Shown here one piece after another: positions 26,175 through 34,870 of a stretch of 64,000 bases of DNA (position 1 is its first letter; the number at the start of each line of letters is the position of its first letter). The notes under the pieces were generated by a model. The model saw only the letters and a program-made list of their open reading frames with translations. It searched no databases and was not told the DNA's origin. The translations under genes were made by a program, and so were the position numbers. The stretch is taken from the NCBI GenBank assembly GCA_945862235.1, contig CAMAYU010000002.1, positions 1 through 64,000 on the forward strand, given 5' to 3'. The stretch is from Schlesneria paludicola DSM 18645 (GTDB taxonomy: Bacteria; Planctomycetota; Planctomycetia; Planctomycetales; Planctomycetaceae).

Positions 26175-27701
26175 TCAACCTGCTTGGAGCGCGTCGCGAA
26201 TCGTTTGCGACAAGCGGCTTTCTTCGACCTTCTCGGCCGCTCCAGTCTTCAGGTTCTTCACCTGCCAGAGACCTTGTGCGAACTCATCCGAACCGGCGAT
26301 CAGGGCAAGGGCGAATCCTTTGCGATCGGCGTACTTGAGTTGCTTGCCGAGCTTTGTCGCCTCCGGATAGACCTCGACGTTGATCCCGTCCGCCCGCAGC
26401 ATCCGCCCGATGCGGAGATAATCTCCGAGCCGCGCGGCATCGAACTGTGTGACGAGGACCGGCGCGGGTGTCGCTTGCGTGCCGATCAGCTTCAGTTCTT
26501 CCATCGCCGCCAACAGCCTATCTAGGCCGAGGCTGGCTCCCACGCCCGGCAGCCGCTCTTTGGTGAAGAGGCCCGCGAGATTGTCATACCTGCCGCCCGA
26601 ACAGACGCTGCCGATTGACGGCAAGTCGCCGAGAAACGTCTCGAAGATCGTGCCGGTGTAGTAGTCGAGGCCCCGTGCGATCGAGACATCCAATTCCACG
26701 CGGTCCATCGGCAGGCCCGCGGTCGTCGCGGCGGAGAACAGTTCACGCAGACGGCTCACGCCGAGCATCCCGGTTTCATTTCCGGCGAGCATCGTCGTCA
26801 GTTGATCGAGCGTGATCTGCGGGTTGGCCAGTTCGAGAACTTGCCGGGCCTGAGCCTCCGTCGCGCCGACTCGCTCGACCATCTCGGCCACCACGGCATC
26901 GGCCCCGATCTTGGCGAGTTTGTCGAGCGACCGCAGCACACCGACGGTCTTGTCTTGCAGGCCGAGCTGACTCAACACGCCGTTCAAGATCAGCCGGTTG
27001 TTCACGCGGATCGTGAACCGCTCGAAGCCGAGCGCGACGAGGAGGTCGTGAATGACGAGCAGCGTCTCGATGTCGGAGGCGTTGGCGTCGGTGCCGATGG
27101 TGTCGAAGTCGCACTGGACGAACTCGCGATACCGACCGCGCTGGGTGTTCTCACCGCGCCAGACGGGAGCGATGTGATAACGCTTGAACGGCGTTCCAAT
27201 CTCAGCCAAGTGCTGCGCTGTAAAGCGTGCGAGCGGCACGGTCAGGTCGAACCGCATCGCCACGTCGCGGTCGCCGCTGTCCTTGAATTGGAAGAGTTGC
27301 TTGTCGGATTCCTCGCCCCCTTTGCCGGTCAAAATCTCGGCATACTCCAAGGCGGGAGTGTCGATCGGGCTGAAGCCATAGCTGCGGAAGACGCGCCGCG
27401 CGGTCTCCATCAGCCGCTCGCGCACGAGCATGGTTTCGGGCAGGTAATCGCGGAAGCCTTTGAGCGTGCGCGGAGTGATAAGTGGTGATGTCACGGGAGG
27501 TTGAGGGTCTATCGTTGAGAGTTGATGGTCTAAGGTTGAGAGTTGATGGTCTAACTTTGGGACTTGGTGGCCCATTGTCGGGACTTGGATGTCTATTGGT
27601 GAGACTTGGTGGTCCATCGGTAAGACCTTGAGGTCCATCGGCGGGACTTTGTGGTCCATTGGTGAGACTTTTAGGTCTATCGGCGGGACTTGGTGGTCCA
27701 T
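26175..27701 (-). CDS. hisS: Histidine-tRNA ligase with a heptad-repeat N-terminal extension
   Basis: The core, from PRTLKGFRDYLP, is a complete class II HisRS of about 430 residues: motif 1 region, motif 2 RYHIAPVWRGENTQRGRYREFVQCDFD, histidine motifs ARGLDYYTGTIFE and CSGGRYDNL, motif 3 GVGASLGLDRLL, and the anticodon-binding domain PVLVTQFDA to the C-terminus. It charges tRNA-His. Ahead of the core are ten exact heptads of the type (M/I/L)DHQVPP, encoded by a 21-bp tandem repeat, which are unknown in HisRS. No ribosome-binding site decides the start: ATG 27701 includes all heptads, GTG 27494 excludes them. The second would give a normal-length enzyme of 440 residues. Confidence 0.88.
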   Translation of the reverse strand: MDHQVPPIDLKVSPMDHKVPPMDLKVLPMDHQVSPIDIQVPTMGHQVPKLDHQLSTLDHQLSTIDPQPPVTSPLITPRTLKGFRDYLPETMLVRERLMETARRVFRSYGFSPIDTPALEYAEILTGKGGEESDKQLFQFKDSGDRDVAMRFDLTVPLARFTAQHLAEIGTPFKRYHIAPVWRGENTQRGRYREFVQCDFDTIGTDANASDIETLLVIHDLLVALGFERFTIRVNNRLILNGVLSQLGLQDKTVGVLRSLDKLAKIGADAVVAEMVERVGATEAQARQVLELANPQITLDQLTTMLAGNETGMLGVSRLRELFSAATTAGLPMDRVELDVSIARGLDYYTGTIFETFLGDLPSIGSVCSGGRYDNLAGLFTKERLPGVGASLGLDRLLAAMEELKLIGTQATPAPVLVTQFDAARLGDYLRIGRMLRADGINVEVYPEATKLGKQLKYADRKGFALALIAGSDEFAQGLWQVKNLKTGAAEKVEESRLSQTIRDALQAG

Positions 27702-27730
27702 TAGTCAGACTTTGAGGTCTATCGCCTAAA
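27495..27730. repeat. 21-bp tandem repeat at the 5' end of hisS
   Basis: About eleven units of a 21-bp sequence, such as GGGACTTGGTGGTCCATTGG on the plus strand, run from the hisS core to 27730, with units alternating between DHQV and DLKV codings. The last units (27500-27560) become GAGGGTTGATGGTCTA-like. Repeat phase is an exact multiple of three, so the frame stays open through all of it. Confidence 0.85.
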
Positions 27731-27920
27731 GTTAAGGGGCTGTTATCGAGTTTTGAGGGTCGAGGGTTGAGTATTGGGAGGCAAACATTGAGTGCGGTGG
27801 GGCGACGGGGCTTTGTTTTGCATCGTCGAGGCGATCAGATCAAACAAACATGATGCACGGCCGACGGCCCTTCTCCGTCCGATGGCTCTTCTCTGCCCCT
27901 CAGCCTTCAACCATCCACCC

Positions 27921-28361
27921 TCAACCGAGAATCGGCAGGCTCGGCAGGCGTACTTCGCCACGCTTCTTTCTGGGCTGCGGCTTCGGTGGCAGGATCGCTT
28001 CGGCGTACTCCCAGAGTTGCTCGGGAGCCTCGAAGAACTTGTCGTAGCAGCCCGTGTTGCCGTACTCGCAGTTATCGGTCGTGTAGTCACGACAAATCTG
28101 CGGACGAGTGAGATACGTGCCGCACATGTTGTCGGGCTGAAGGTGCTTGCAGTCGCCATGAACGCACAGGAACCACACGTCGTCATCGACGAAGATCGAG
28201 GTCGTGCCGTGCATGATGTACCACCGCATGTGGTCGAAATCTTCCCACGTCTTCGGCTTGTCGATGGGAAGTGCGAAGTACCGACAGCAGCGTGCCGTGC
28301 AGTAGCTGCACAGAACTTCTCCCGGCTTCAGGTCTTCTCGACGAATCTCGGCCTTGCGCAT
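27921..28361 (-). CDS. YkgJ-family cysteine cluster protein
   Basis: 146 residues with a zinc/iron-chelating pattern: CSYCTARCCRYFALP, then FLCVHGDCKHLQPDNMCGTYLTRPQICRDY and a closing NCEYGNTGCY. At least ten Cys are arranged as in the UPF0153/YkgJ family, proposed to bind a metal cluster. The tail (residues 125-146) is Pro/Lys/Arg-rich. The function is unknown; some members are thought to chelate Fe or Zn. It lies upstream of hisS on the same strand, separated by about 220 bp of repeat-rich DNA. Confidence 0.8.
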   Translation of the reverse strand: MRKAEIRREDLKPGEVLCSYCTARCCRYFALPIDKPKTWEDFDHMRWYIMHGTTSIFVDDDVWFLCVHGDCKHLQPDNMCGTYLTRPQICRDYTTDNCEYGNTGCYDKFFEAPEQLWEYAEAILPPKPQPRKKRGEVRLPSLPILG

Positions 28362-28640
28362 CCGCTCCCTCTCCTGCTCTTTCTGTCGTGACTTTCCAGC
28401 TCCAAGCCGCCTCCAAAATGGGAACTGGCTGGCGGGGCGAGAGTGTACCGGCGGGCTGTTTTGAACGGTATCGACTGAGCCGGGCTGCGTGACAGCGTCT
28501 GCCGCTCGTCACAACCGGCACGATCCGTTTGGCCAATGAAGACTGGTGTCGAGTCCGTCGAACGCGCGAGTTCGTTCAAGGTGTCGGCGCGGCGAGGCCG
28601 ATGGGGCGCTGGAGCGTCTGACCGGCTTCGTGTGGAAGCC

Positions 28641-28703
28641 GGGGTCAGGTGGTTCAAAGTTCATTTTTCGCGGCGAAAAATGAACTTTGAACCACCTGAC
28701 CCC
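28641..28703. repeat. Perfect 31-bp inverted repeat
   Basis: Arms 28641-28671 and 28673-28703 are exact complements (GGGGTCAGGTGGTTCAAAGT...TTCGC) around a single-base loop. It sits in the 426-bp gap between the divergent cysteine-cluster and ftsW genes; the rest of that gap (28362-28640) shows no gene. The motif looks like a REP element. Confidence 0.9.
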
Positions 28704-28787
28704 TGATCGTCCGGAAACCTCTCAGTTTGCGCCGCGTAGGGGCTCGTTCACTGGTGTTGGCTCGCGTTCGGATGGGACGGAGTTGAG

Positions 28788-29891
28788 ATGGATTTTCACC
28801 GGCAACTGTTCGTGTCGTTGACGCTGCTGTTAGTGGGCTTTGGCTTACTGATGGTTCACAGCGCCAGCGTCACGTCGTGGCCGACGGAGTTTGAACAGGT
28901 CCATCTCGCGCGGCATCTGATGTTTCTCGTGGTGGGGTTACTGGCCGCCGTCGTCGCTGCGTCACTTCCACCCGAGTTCTGGAAGCGGATCGCACCGTGG
29001 TTGTTCGCGCTCAGTCTCTTGTTGCTCGTGCTGGTGCTGGTCCCCGGCATTGGCGTGCGGGTGAAAGGGGCACAGCGCTGGATTCGGTTGCCGGGCGTGT
29101 CGGCTCAACCCTCTGAGCTGGCGAAAGTCGCGCTGCCGCTGATGCTGTGCTGGATTCTGGAACGAAACCGTCCGCAGTTGAATCGACTGCTGTCGGGGAC
29201 GCTTCCGTTCTTCATCCCCGTCGCACTCATGGTCCCGCTGGTTTTGATCGAACCCGATTTGGGGACGGCTCTATTTCTGATTGCGGGAGCGGGACTCGTC
29301 TTGTTTGCCGGAGGTTGGCCGATGCGCAACTTCGTGTTGGGGACGTTGACGGCGATCCCGGCGTCGCTGTTTCTGCTGGTGATGAAGCCGTACCAGCAGC
29401 GACGGATTGCGGGCTTTTTCGAAACCTGGGCCGACTTCGACGCCGCGCCTTATCAACTCAAACAGTCGCTCGTGTCGCTCGGCTCGGGCGGGCTGTTGGG
29501 GGTTGGTCTGGGACGCGGCTGGCAGAAGTTGAGCTTCCTCCCCGAAGCCAACACCGACTTCGTCTTCGCGGTGATTGGCGAAGAACTCGGGCTGCTGGGA
29601 ACCATGAGCCTGCTCACGCTGTGGTGCGGTTTGTACCTGACGGGGCTGCGCATGTTGAGCCGTCTCGAACCGAGCAGCTTCTCGTTCGTCGCGGGGTTCA
29701 CGCTGCTGACTCAAGTCTTCGGGCAAGCGATGCTCAACGTCGCGGTCGTCACGGCAATGGTCCCGCCCAAAGGGATCTCGCACCCGCTGATCAGCGCCGG
29801 CGGCAGTAATCTCGTGATGAGCCTGCTCGCACTGGGGATCGTCATCAGTCTGTCGCGCGATGAGCAAGTGGAACTGAAGCCGCAGGAGTGA
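28788..29891 (+). CDS. ftsW: FtsW/RodA/SpoVE-family cell-wall polymerase
   Basis: 367 residues with about ten membrane segments. The SEDS signature set is present: VKGAQRWIRLPGVSAQPSELAK (after the third segment), IEPDLGTALFLIAGAGL with the essential Asp of the EPDxG motif, the extracellular ANTDFVFAVIGEELGLLG, and PPKGISHPLISAGGSNLVMS near the end. These proteins polymerise glycan strands of peptidoglycan together with a class B PBP. FtsW is a better match than RodA because of the KGISHP pattern, but this is not certain. No division genes surround it. Confidence 0.85.
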   Translation: MDFHRQLFVSLTLLLVGFGLLMVHSASVTSWPTEFEQVHLARHLMFLVVGLLAAVVAASLPPEFWKRIAPWLFALSLLLLVLVLVPGIGVRVKGAQRWIRLPGVSAQPSELAKVALPLMLCWILERNRPQLNRLLSGTLPFFIPVALMVPLVLIEPDLGTALFLIAGAGLVLFAGGWPMRNFVLGTLTAIPASLFLLVMKPYQQRRIAGFFETWADFDAAPYQLKQSLVSLGSGGLLGVGLGRGWQKLSFLPEANTDFVFAVIGEELGLLGTMSLLTLWCGLYLTGLRMLSRLEPSSFSFVAGFTLLTQVFGQAMLNVAVVTAMVPPKGISHPLISAGGSNLVMSLLALGIVISLSRDEQVELKPQE

Positions 29892-29898
29892 CGGCCAT

Positions 29899-30136
29899 AC
29901 CAACCCGCAGCGTGAGCGAGGGCGGAGTCTGAGAGGCTGTCCGAGAACTGGGCTTGCCGCGACAGGTGAAGAACTATTGTCTTGGGTGCCACGGTCACGG
30001 CGATGCGTGGCCGTGGCTTCGCTACAACCCAAGCACGGCCACGCAAAGCCGTGACCGTGGTGCCCTGAAAGTAAGCCATTCTTTTCGGATCGCCTCTGCG
30101 TGACATCCGTCCTCGCTCACGCTGCGGGTTGGTATG
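29899..30136. repeat. Two nested palindromic repeats
   Basis: Outer arms ACCAACCCGCAGCGTGAGCGAGG (near 29900) and TCCTCGCTCACGCTGCGGGTTGGT (near 30112-30135) belong to the ACCCGAAGCGT family. Inner arms GGGTGCCACGGTCACGGC (29985-) and GCCGTGACCGTGGTGCCC (to about 30064) form a second hairpin. It lies between the convergent ftsW and permease genes. Confidence 0.8.
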
Positions 30137-30160
30137 CAGAGCAACCTCGATGCGTGCGTT

Positions 30161-31867
30161 TCAATGTTCAATGCGCGGGATGTTCCGGCCTTTGAAATAG
30201 GCTCCGAACGCGAAGAACGCGACCGCCATCAGCAGATAGCCGATGGCGACGTTCCAGGCCCGATAGACCAACGCGGTCTCGACCGATGGCGTTGAGAACA
30301 CGAACAGAAAATCGACGCCGTTGCCGCTCAGTTGATAGGCGTGCGTCAGGCCGATCGCGGCGCAGGCGGCTCCAATCAATGACCAGACTCCCGCCGTGGC
30401 GAACCGCCGGTCGATCAGAAACGCCGAGATCGCGGCGAGAATCATGCAGGTGAAAATGTAGCCTCGCTCCAATGAGATCAGTCCGTGCATCAAGAAGCCG
30501 TTCACCTCGACATTCGTGATGCCGCCCGTGGGTGTGCCGGTCGAACTGACACTCGTTAGTAACGCCTGCATCGTCTTGCCTCCGGCCACGAAGAACGCGC
30601 CATTCATGACGGTGCAGCCCCACGCCGCAATCGCCGGGAACAACCCGACTGCCACGGCGGGGGCATGTTCGCGAGAGACGGCCGAGAACGCTTGAGCGGT
30701 GATAATGATCCCGATCCACAGGACGATCGCGATGCCGGACTCCATCGGGACGAGGCTGTTCACCAGACTGACCGCCCCCGTCAGACACAGGGCCGTCACG
30801 ACGACACCGTTCAACGTCGAATAGCCAGCGCGGGCACCGAGTGCCTTCCAGCCGGGATGCCCGATGTAGATCGTCGTCGGAAAGCAGCTTCCAAACAGTG
30901 CGGCGCAGATCGTTCCCACGCCATTCGCGGCGAGTGATGAACAGGTCCCAAACTTGTCGCCGCCCGCTTCGGCGGACTCAATGTTTTGCAAGCTGCCAAT
31001 CAGATTGAACAGTCCCATTGGCACGATGACCGACAACATCCCCAGCCATTGCGACGGATCGGCGAGTCGCGCCAGAACGCGCGTCCCGGTAAACGTCGGC
31101 AAATAGAAGCCCAACTGGTCGAGTGACGCCGTGACCGCAGCCGGATTCATCGCGGACTCAGCCAGCCACGCGGGAGCATCGGGCCAGACGGCCGTCAGTC
31201 CGGTGAGCAACCACGCGACGCCCGTTCCCAGCGCGACCGACACGAACCCTCCCGGCAGATGAAACGGAAACGGAGCCTGAGCGAAGTACGTGATCAGCAC
31301 GATTGCCAGCGGCAGCATCGCGATGAGTGGCTTCTGAAAAATCTGCAAGGCGAACGTCATCGAGATGAACCCGACGGCGATTCCCGCCAGTGTGGAAAGG
31401 AGCGCGGCACGCGGTGTTCGGCGCCGAACGGATTCCGCAATGAAGGCTCCCGCGAATTCGATCAGTCCACTCCCGATGCAAGCGACAAGTCCGAGTTCCC
31501 ACGCCAGCGTCGCCGCTGCGTCGGGAGACAGTCCCTCACTGCGCGCCTTCGCAAATGCCGGTGCCATCACGAAGAAGACGTAGACCAACAGCGATGGCGT
31601 GTTGATCCCAAACGGCAGCGCGGTGACATCGCTCCGTCCTTCTTTCAACGCCAGCCGCCGCGCCTGCCACGCATAGAAGAGGTTGCCGATCAGGATGCTG
31701 ATCGCGGCTCCCGGCAGCACATGTTTGTAGAGGAGGTAGCTGCTGTCGCCGTTCATTCCGCACAGCCCCGAACAGAGCGTGAGGATCAAAAGCAGTTGGA
31801 TCAGGTTGTCCACGAACAACCCAAAGAACCCATCGAGATCACGTCGGACAAAGTAGGGGTAACTCAT
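30161..31867 (-). CDS. NCS2-like (xanthine/uracil-type) permease
   Basis: 568 residues from [13 protein letters not shown] at 31867; the frame extends 13 residues upstream without resemblance. At least twelve hydrophobic segments. The N-terminal [21 protein letters not shown] and the [17 protein letters not shown] segment match the NCS2/AzgA-related permease group found in planctomycetes, which includes nucleobase:cation symporters. Substrate is not certain; sulfate/anion carriers have a similar fold. A salvage role would fit the nucleoside genes 3 kb away, though that link is inference. Confidence 0.72.
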   Translation of the reverse strand: MSYPYFVRRDLDGFFGLFVDNLIQLLLILTLCSGLCGMNGDSSYLLYKHVLPGAAISILIGNLFYAWQARRLALKEGRSDVTALPFGINTPSLLVYVFFVMAPAFAKARSEGLSPDAAATLAWELGLVACIGSGLIEFAGAFIAESVRRRTPRAALLSTLAGIAVGFISMTFALQIFQKPLIAMLPLAIVLITYFAQAPFPFHLPGGFVSVALGTGVAWLLTGLTAVWPDAPAWLAESAMNPAAVTASLDQLGFYLPTFTGTRVLARLADPSQWLGMLSVIVPMGLFNLIGSLQNIESAEAGGDKFGTCSSLAANGVGTICAALFGSCFPTTIYIGHPGWKALGARAGYSTLNGVVVTALCLTGAVSLVNSLVPMESGIAIVLWIGIIITAQAFSAVSREHAPAVAVGLFPAIAAWGCTVMNGAFFVAGGKTMQALLTSVSSTGTPTGGITNVEVNGFLMHGLISLERGYIFTCMILAAISAFLIDRRFATAGVWSLIGAACAAIGLTHAYQLSGNGVDFLFVFSTPSVETALVYRAWNVAIGYLLMAVAFFAFGAYFKGRNIPRIEH

Positions 31868-31909
31868 GGTACTTTCAGTGCTGGGAGGTGGCCGGGCGAA
31901 GCTCAACGA

Positions 31910-32596
31910 TTACCTGGGCGAGCGATTTCCCTGCTGTAGCGAAGCGATATTTTGGAGACACAACATCGCGAACAACATCACCGGAAACAGGTTCTCGGGA
32001 TCGACCGAAAACAGCCATGCGGCCATTCCGGCTGAGACTGGGATACTGATCTGAGCCGCCAGTCGCTGCGGGTCTCGCACACGTAATAGTTCCAAGATCG
32101 ACCGGCAGACGTGCCCTCCATCCAGCGGCAAGACGGGCAGCAAATTGATCAGCCCCCAATAGAGGTTGATCCACCTCAAATTGGAAAACACGAACCACAA
32201 GTAGGGCGAAGTTGCCAGCACTTGGATTGGGAAGAAGGCGTACCGCACTGCTTCGACCAGTGCGAACAGGCCGAAGCCCGCGAACGGCCCGGCCAGTGAG
32301 ACGGCCATTTCCCGCCAAGGCGTTCGTCGTGAGACTCGTTGAGAAAACGCCAAGCCACCGCCCCAATACAGCACGATTTCGGAAGGCCAATGCAACGCCT
32401 CGGCCACCAGTGCATGACCGAGTTCATGCACGAGAATCGACACGAACAGACAGATCATCCAGAGGAACACGAGGTCCAGATGATCGGGGTTCCACGACAG
32501 CAGCACACTCACCACCCAGAACGACGGATGGACTCGAATCGGAATCCGAAACGCCACCAGCCGCACATCGAACGGCGTCGGATCGAGTCCCAGCAT
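31910..32596 (-). CDS. Site-2 protease family membrane metallopeptidase (M50)
   Basis: 228 residues from MLGLDPTPFDVRL at 32596; the frame stays open to 32689 but with no family match. Zinc motif HELGHALVAEA (HExxH) lies in the first hydrophobic half, and the third ligand is in NLLPVLPLDGGH, the NxxPxxPLDGG signature of S2P. Four to five membrane segments. These enzymes cut membrane-anchored regulators within the lipid bilayer. It ends 43 bp upstream of the permease gene on the same strand; the retron-like RT diverges from it. Confidence 0.85.
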   Translation of the reverse strand: MLGLDPTPFDVRLVAFRIPIRVHPSFWVVSVLLSWNPDHLDLVFLWMICLFVSILVHELGHALVAEALHWPSEIVLYWGGGLAFSQRVSRRTPWREMAVSLAGPFAGFGLFALVEAVRYAFFPIQVLATSPYLWFVFSNLRWINLYWGLINLLPVLPLDGGHVCRSILELLRVRDPQRLAAQISIPVSAGMAAWLFSVDPENLFPVMLFAMLCLQNIASLQQGNRSPR

Positions 32597-32880
32597 GGCG
32601 GCCACTTTCAGCGTGAGATTCTGTGTTACGTGAGTCGCGTTCCAGCCACGCGACTCGGATCGTTTTTTGTGCGGACTGTAGCCGCACACGGCGAATGGTT
32701 GAAGCGACGGCGAAGATGCTCATGGCGCAGCGAACAATCGCATCGAAACCGCTACTGCTGATCTGATCTTCGTGCGGTTTTTTCGGAAGAAGAATGAACT
32801 CCCATATCAATCCCGCCTTTGCCCGCCCCGTGCCTGCGGCTAACATGCCGCCCGCTGGCCTGTGGGTCGCACAAGCTCGA

Positions 32881-33100
32881 TTCGTCCCCCTTCATTGGGC
32901 GTGACGAATGCTGCGGGGTTACCCCGCGGTCGCCGTGTTGTTCGAGATTCGTGGTGTGAATTGGCGTCGTCGGTGGACGGCACCGACGAGCCAATTCGCT
33001 ACGGGATCGGTTGTGCGGCCCACGGGCCGGCGTTGTTTTTGTCCTCGTCATTTCTGTCGTTCGATATTCCATTGGAACTGTCGCGAGGCCGGGCCTCGTG
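32881..33100 (+). ncRNA. Candidate retron-type ncRNA (msr-msd) upstream of the reverse transcriptase
   Basis: Five stem-loops sit in 220 bp directly before the RT gene. H1: TTCGTC/GACGAA (32881-32908). H2: GCGGGG-TTA-CCCCGC (32913-32927). H3, the longest: GAATTGGC(G)TCGTCGGTG-GACGG-CACCGACGAGCCAATTC (32958-32997), with a single bulged G at 32966. H4: CGGCCC-AC-GGGCCG (33016-33029). H5: CGAGGCC-G-GGCCTCG (33084-33098). This order of short hairpins followed by a long one resembles retron msr-msd RNAs, which lie just 5' of their RT. I could not find a clear a1/a2 terminal complement or a branching-G motif, so this is a proposal. Confidence 0.4.
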
Positions 33101-33161
33101 AAGTCGGCGAGGCTCCCGCGATTCTGCGGCGAGTTCCTCGCGTCTCTCGGGATGTGGCCTC

Positions 33162-34577
33162 ATGGGTTTCTTCGGTTGGTTGTTCCGCTGGCTCGGTTGG
33201 AGTGCGGAGCCGCGCGACGATGGGGCTGCTCAAGAGTCATCTCGCCCGAACGAGGAACGAACGCTCCATCGGCCGTCGGAATCATCCGCCGATCGTGTTT
33301 CACAACCACCGATGGAACGCGACTCGCAGTCGGTCGCCTCGCTCCCGCCGATTGTCTCGACTTCGGAGTCTGCGGTTCGGCCTCGCAGGAAGCTGCTCAA
33401 GCGCCCGAAGCTGACTGGCACGTGGCGCGACCAGTCGCGCCATGACGCTCGCAAAGCGCACGCGACGTTTGTGGAAGTGACCGGCGGGATTCCCTACCGC
33501 TACGCGCGATTTGGCTCCGGGACCGGTCGGTATCTCGACCTGAGTCAGGATGGCGATGACGCGCGTTTGCAGGCACGCGGACTCCCGGCATTCCGCACAC
33601 CCGAGCAATTGGCCGACTGGCTCGGCATCCCGCTTAAGAAGGTGGCATGGCTGGTTCATCGTTTCACCGCCGGGCGTCCGAACAATGTCGAACAAGCTCA
33701 CTACCACTTCCGCTGGCTCAAGAAGAAATCGGGCGGTTGGCGGTTGATTGAGTCACCCAAACAACTGCTGAAGCAGGCGCAAGTGAAGATTCTGCGCGAA
33801 ATTCTCGATCACATTCCAACCCACTCCGCGGCGCATGGGTTTGTCACCGGACGGTCAATTGTGACGAACGCCAAGCCACATGTCGGGCACGCGACGCTTG
33901 TGAAACTGGACCTGTCGAACTTCTACGCGACCGTCGGTTTCTCGCGCGTGGTCGCGTTGTTCCGTGCGGTCGGTTACTCGCGCGAAGCGGCCATCTGGCT
34001 GGGACTACTCACCACGTCGGCTATTCCCGGCAACATGGCCTTCCCCGGCCGCGATCCCTACGCCTTCGATCCGTATCTGCGACGCCACTTGCCCCAAGGC
34101 GCACCGACATCCCCTGCGCTGGCCAACTTGTCCGCGTATCGACTCGACCTGCGACTGGCCGGGTTGTCGAAGTCGTTCGGCGCGACATACACGCGGTACG
34201 CCGATGACCTCGCAATCTCGGGTTCGGCCGAGTTGGCGAGCGGTCTGCGCGTGTTGATCCCGCTCGTCCAGCAGATCATTCGCGGCGAGCGATTCCGCGT
34301 CAATAAGGCCAAACGCCGCGTGTTACGAGCACACCAGCGACAGTCCATCGCGGGAGTCGTCGTCAACGAGAAGCCCAACGTCGCGCGAGACCAGTTCGAT
34401 CGGCTCAAGGCGACGCTGACCAACTGCATGCGTCTCGGCCCGTCCACTCAAAACCACGATCAGGTCGAAGACTTCACCGCGCACCTGCGAGGCCGCATCG
34501 CCCATATCCAACAACTAAACCGCCCGCGTGGCGACAAACTGCTGACGCTCTTTGAACGCATCGACTGGCAACGTTAG
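33162..34577 (+). CDS. Retron-like reverse transcriptase
   Basis: 471 residues. Conserved RT blocks: HSAAHGFVTGRSIVTNAKPH (with the retron-type NAxxH at about 236-240), LVKLDLSNFYATV (first catalytic Asp at about 250), LPQGAPTSPALANL (about 310-323), TRYADDLAIS (catalytic YADD at 346-349), and IAGVVVNEKPNV (about 396-407), corresponding to the VTG-containing block of retron RTs but with AG. No maturase or endonuclease domain follows, so it is unlike group II intron proteins. The first 85 residues are special: a hydrophobic amphipathic start (MGFFGWLFRWLGW), then a Ser/Pro/Glu-rich linker. Retrons act as anti-phage systems, but no effector gene is adjacent. Best called retron-like, function unproven. 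Confidence 0.8.
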   Translation: MGFFGWLFRWLGWSAEPRDDGAAQESSRPNEERTLHRPSESSADRVSQPPMERDSQSVASLPPIVSTSESAVRPRRKLLKRPKLTGTWRDQSRHDARKAHATFVEVTGGIPYRYARFGSGTGRYLDLSQDGDDARLQARGLPAFRTPEQLADWLGIPLKKVAWLVHRFTAGRPNNVEQAHYHFRWLKKKSGGWRLIESPKQLLKQAQVKILREILDHIPTHSAAHGFVTGRSIVTNAKPHVGHATLVKLDLSNFYATVGFSRVVALFRAVGYSREAAIWLGLLTTSAIPGNMAFPGRDPYAFDPYLRRHLPQGAPTSPALANLSAYRLDLRLAGLSKSFGATYTRYADDLAISGSAELASGLRVLIPLVQQIIRGERFRVNKAKRRVLRAHQRQSIAGVVVNEKPNVARDQFDRLKATLTNCMRLGPSTQNHDQVEDFTAHLRGRIAHIQQLNRPRGDKLLTLFERIDWQR

Positions 34578-34595
34578 TCCTCAAACAAGCGAACC

Positions 34596-34830
34596 CCACC
34601 GGGCTTGCCCCGGTGGCTCGCGGGTTTTTGCACTACTCGCCGCGCCGCTTCGAGTGAATGAGTGAGTTAGGCGACCGGCAAGAGAAAGTTGCCCCGACAC
34701 TCCGTGGCGGGAACGGTTCGTGTCACGGAGTGACACGTCTACTTTGGGTAAATCAGGTCTTGCCGATCGTCTTAGTGCAAAGACCTGTTTCCACCGGGGC
34801 AAGCCCGGTGGGGCGCTTCTTTTTGGGTTC
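34596..34830. repeat. Palindromic repeat, ACCGGGCTTGCCCCGGTGG family
   Basis: GAACCCCACCGGGCTTGCCCCGGTGG...TTTTTGCACTAC (34591-34635) pairs with TAGTGCAAAGACCTGTTTCCACCGGGGCAAGCCCGGTGGGG (34774-34814). The same element is at 51114, 62408 and 63429. Each arm also folds on itself (ACCGGGCTTGCCCCGGT). Confidence 0.85.
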
Positions 34831-34870
34831 GCCCGACACATTTGTGATTTCTGCGCACAGTGAGATTCCC

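Noticed and set aside
33011-33445. Small gene before and overlapping the reverse transcriptase
   Set aside because: The frame overlaps the hairpin cluster and the RT start, has an atypical composition, and lacks a ribosome-binding site.
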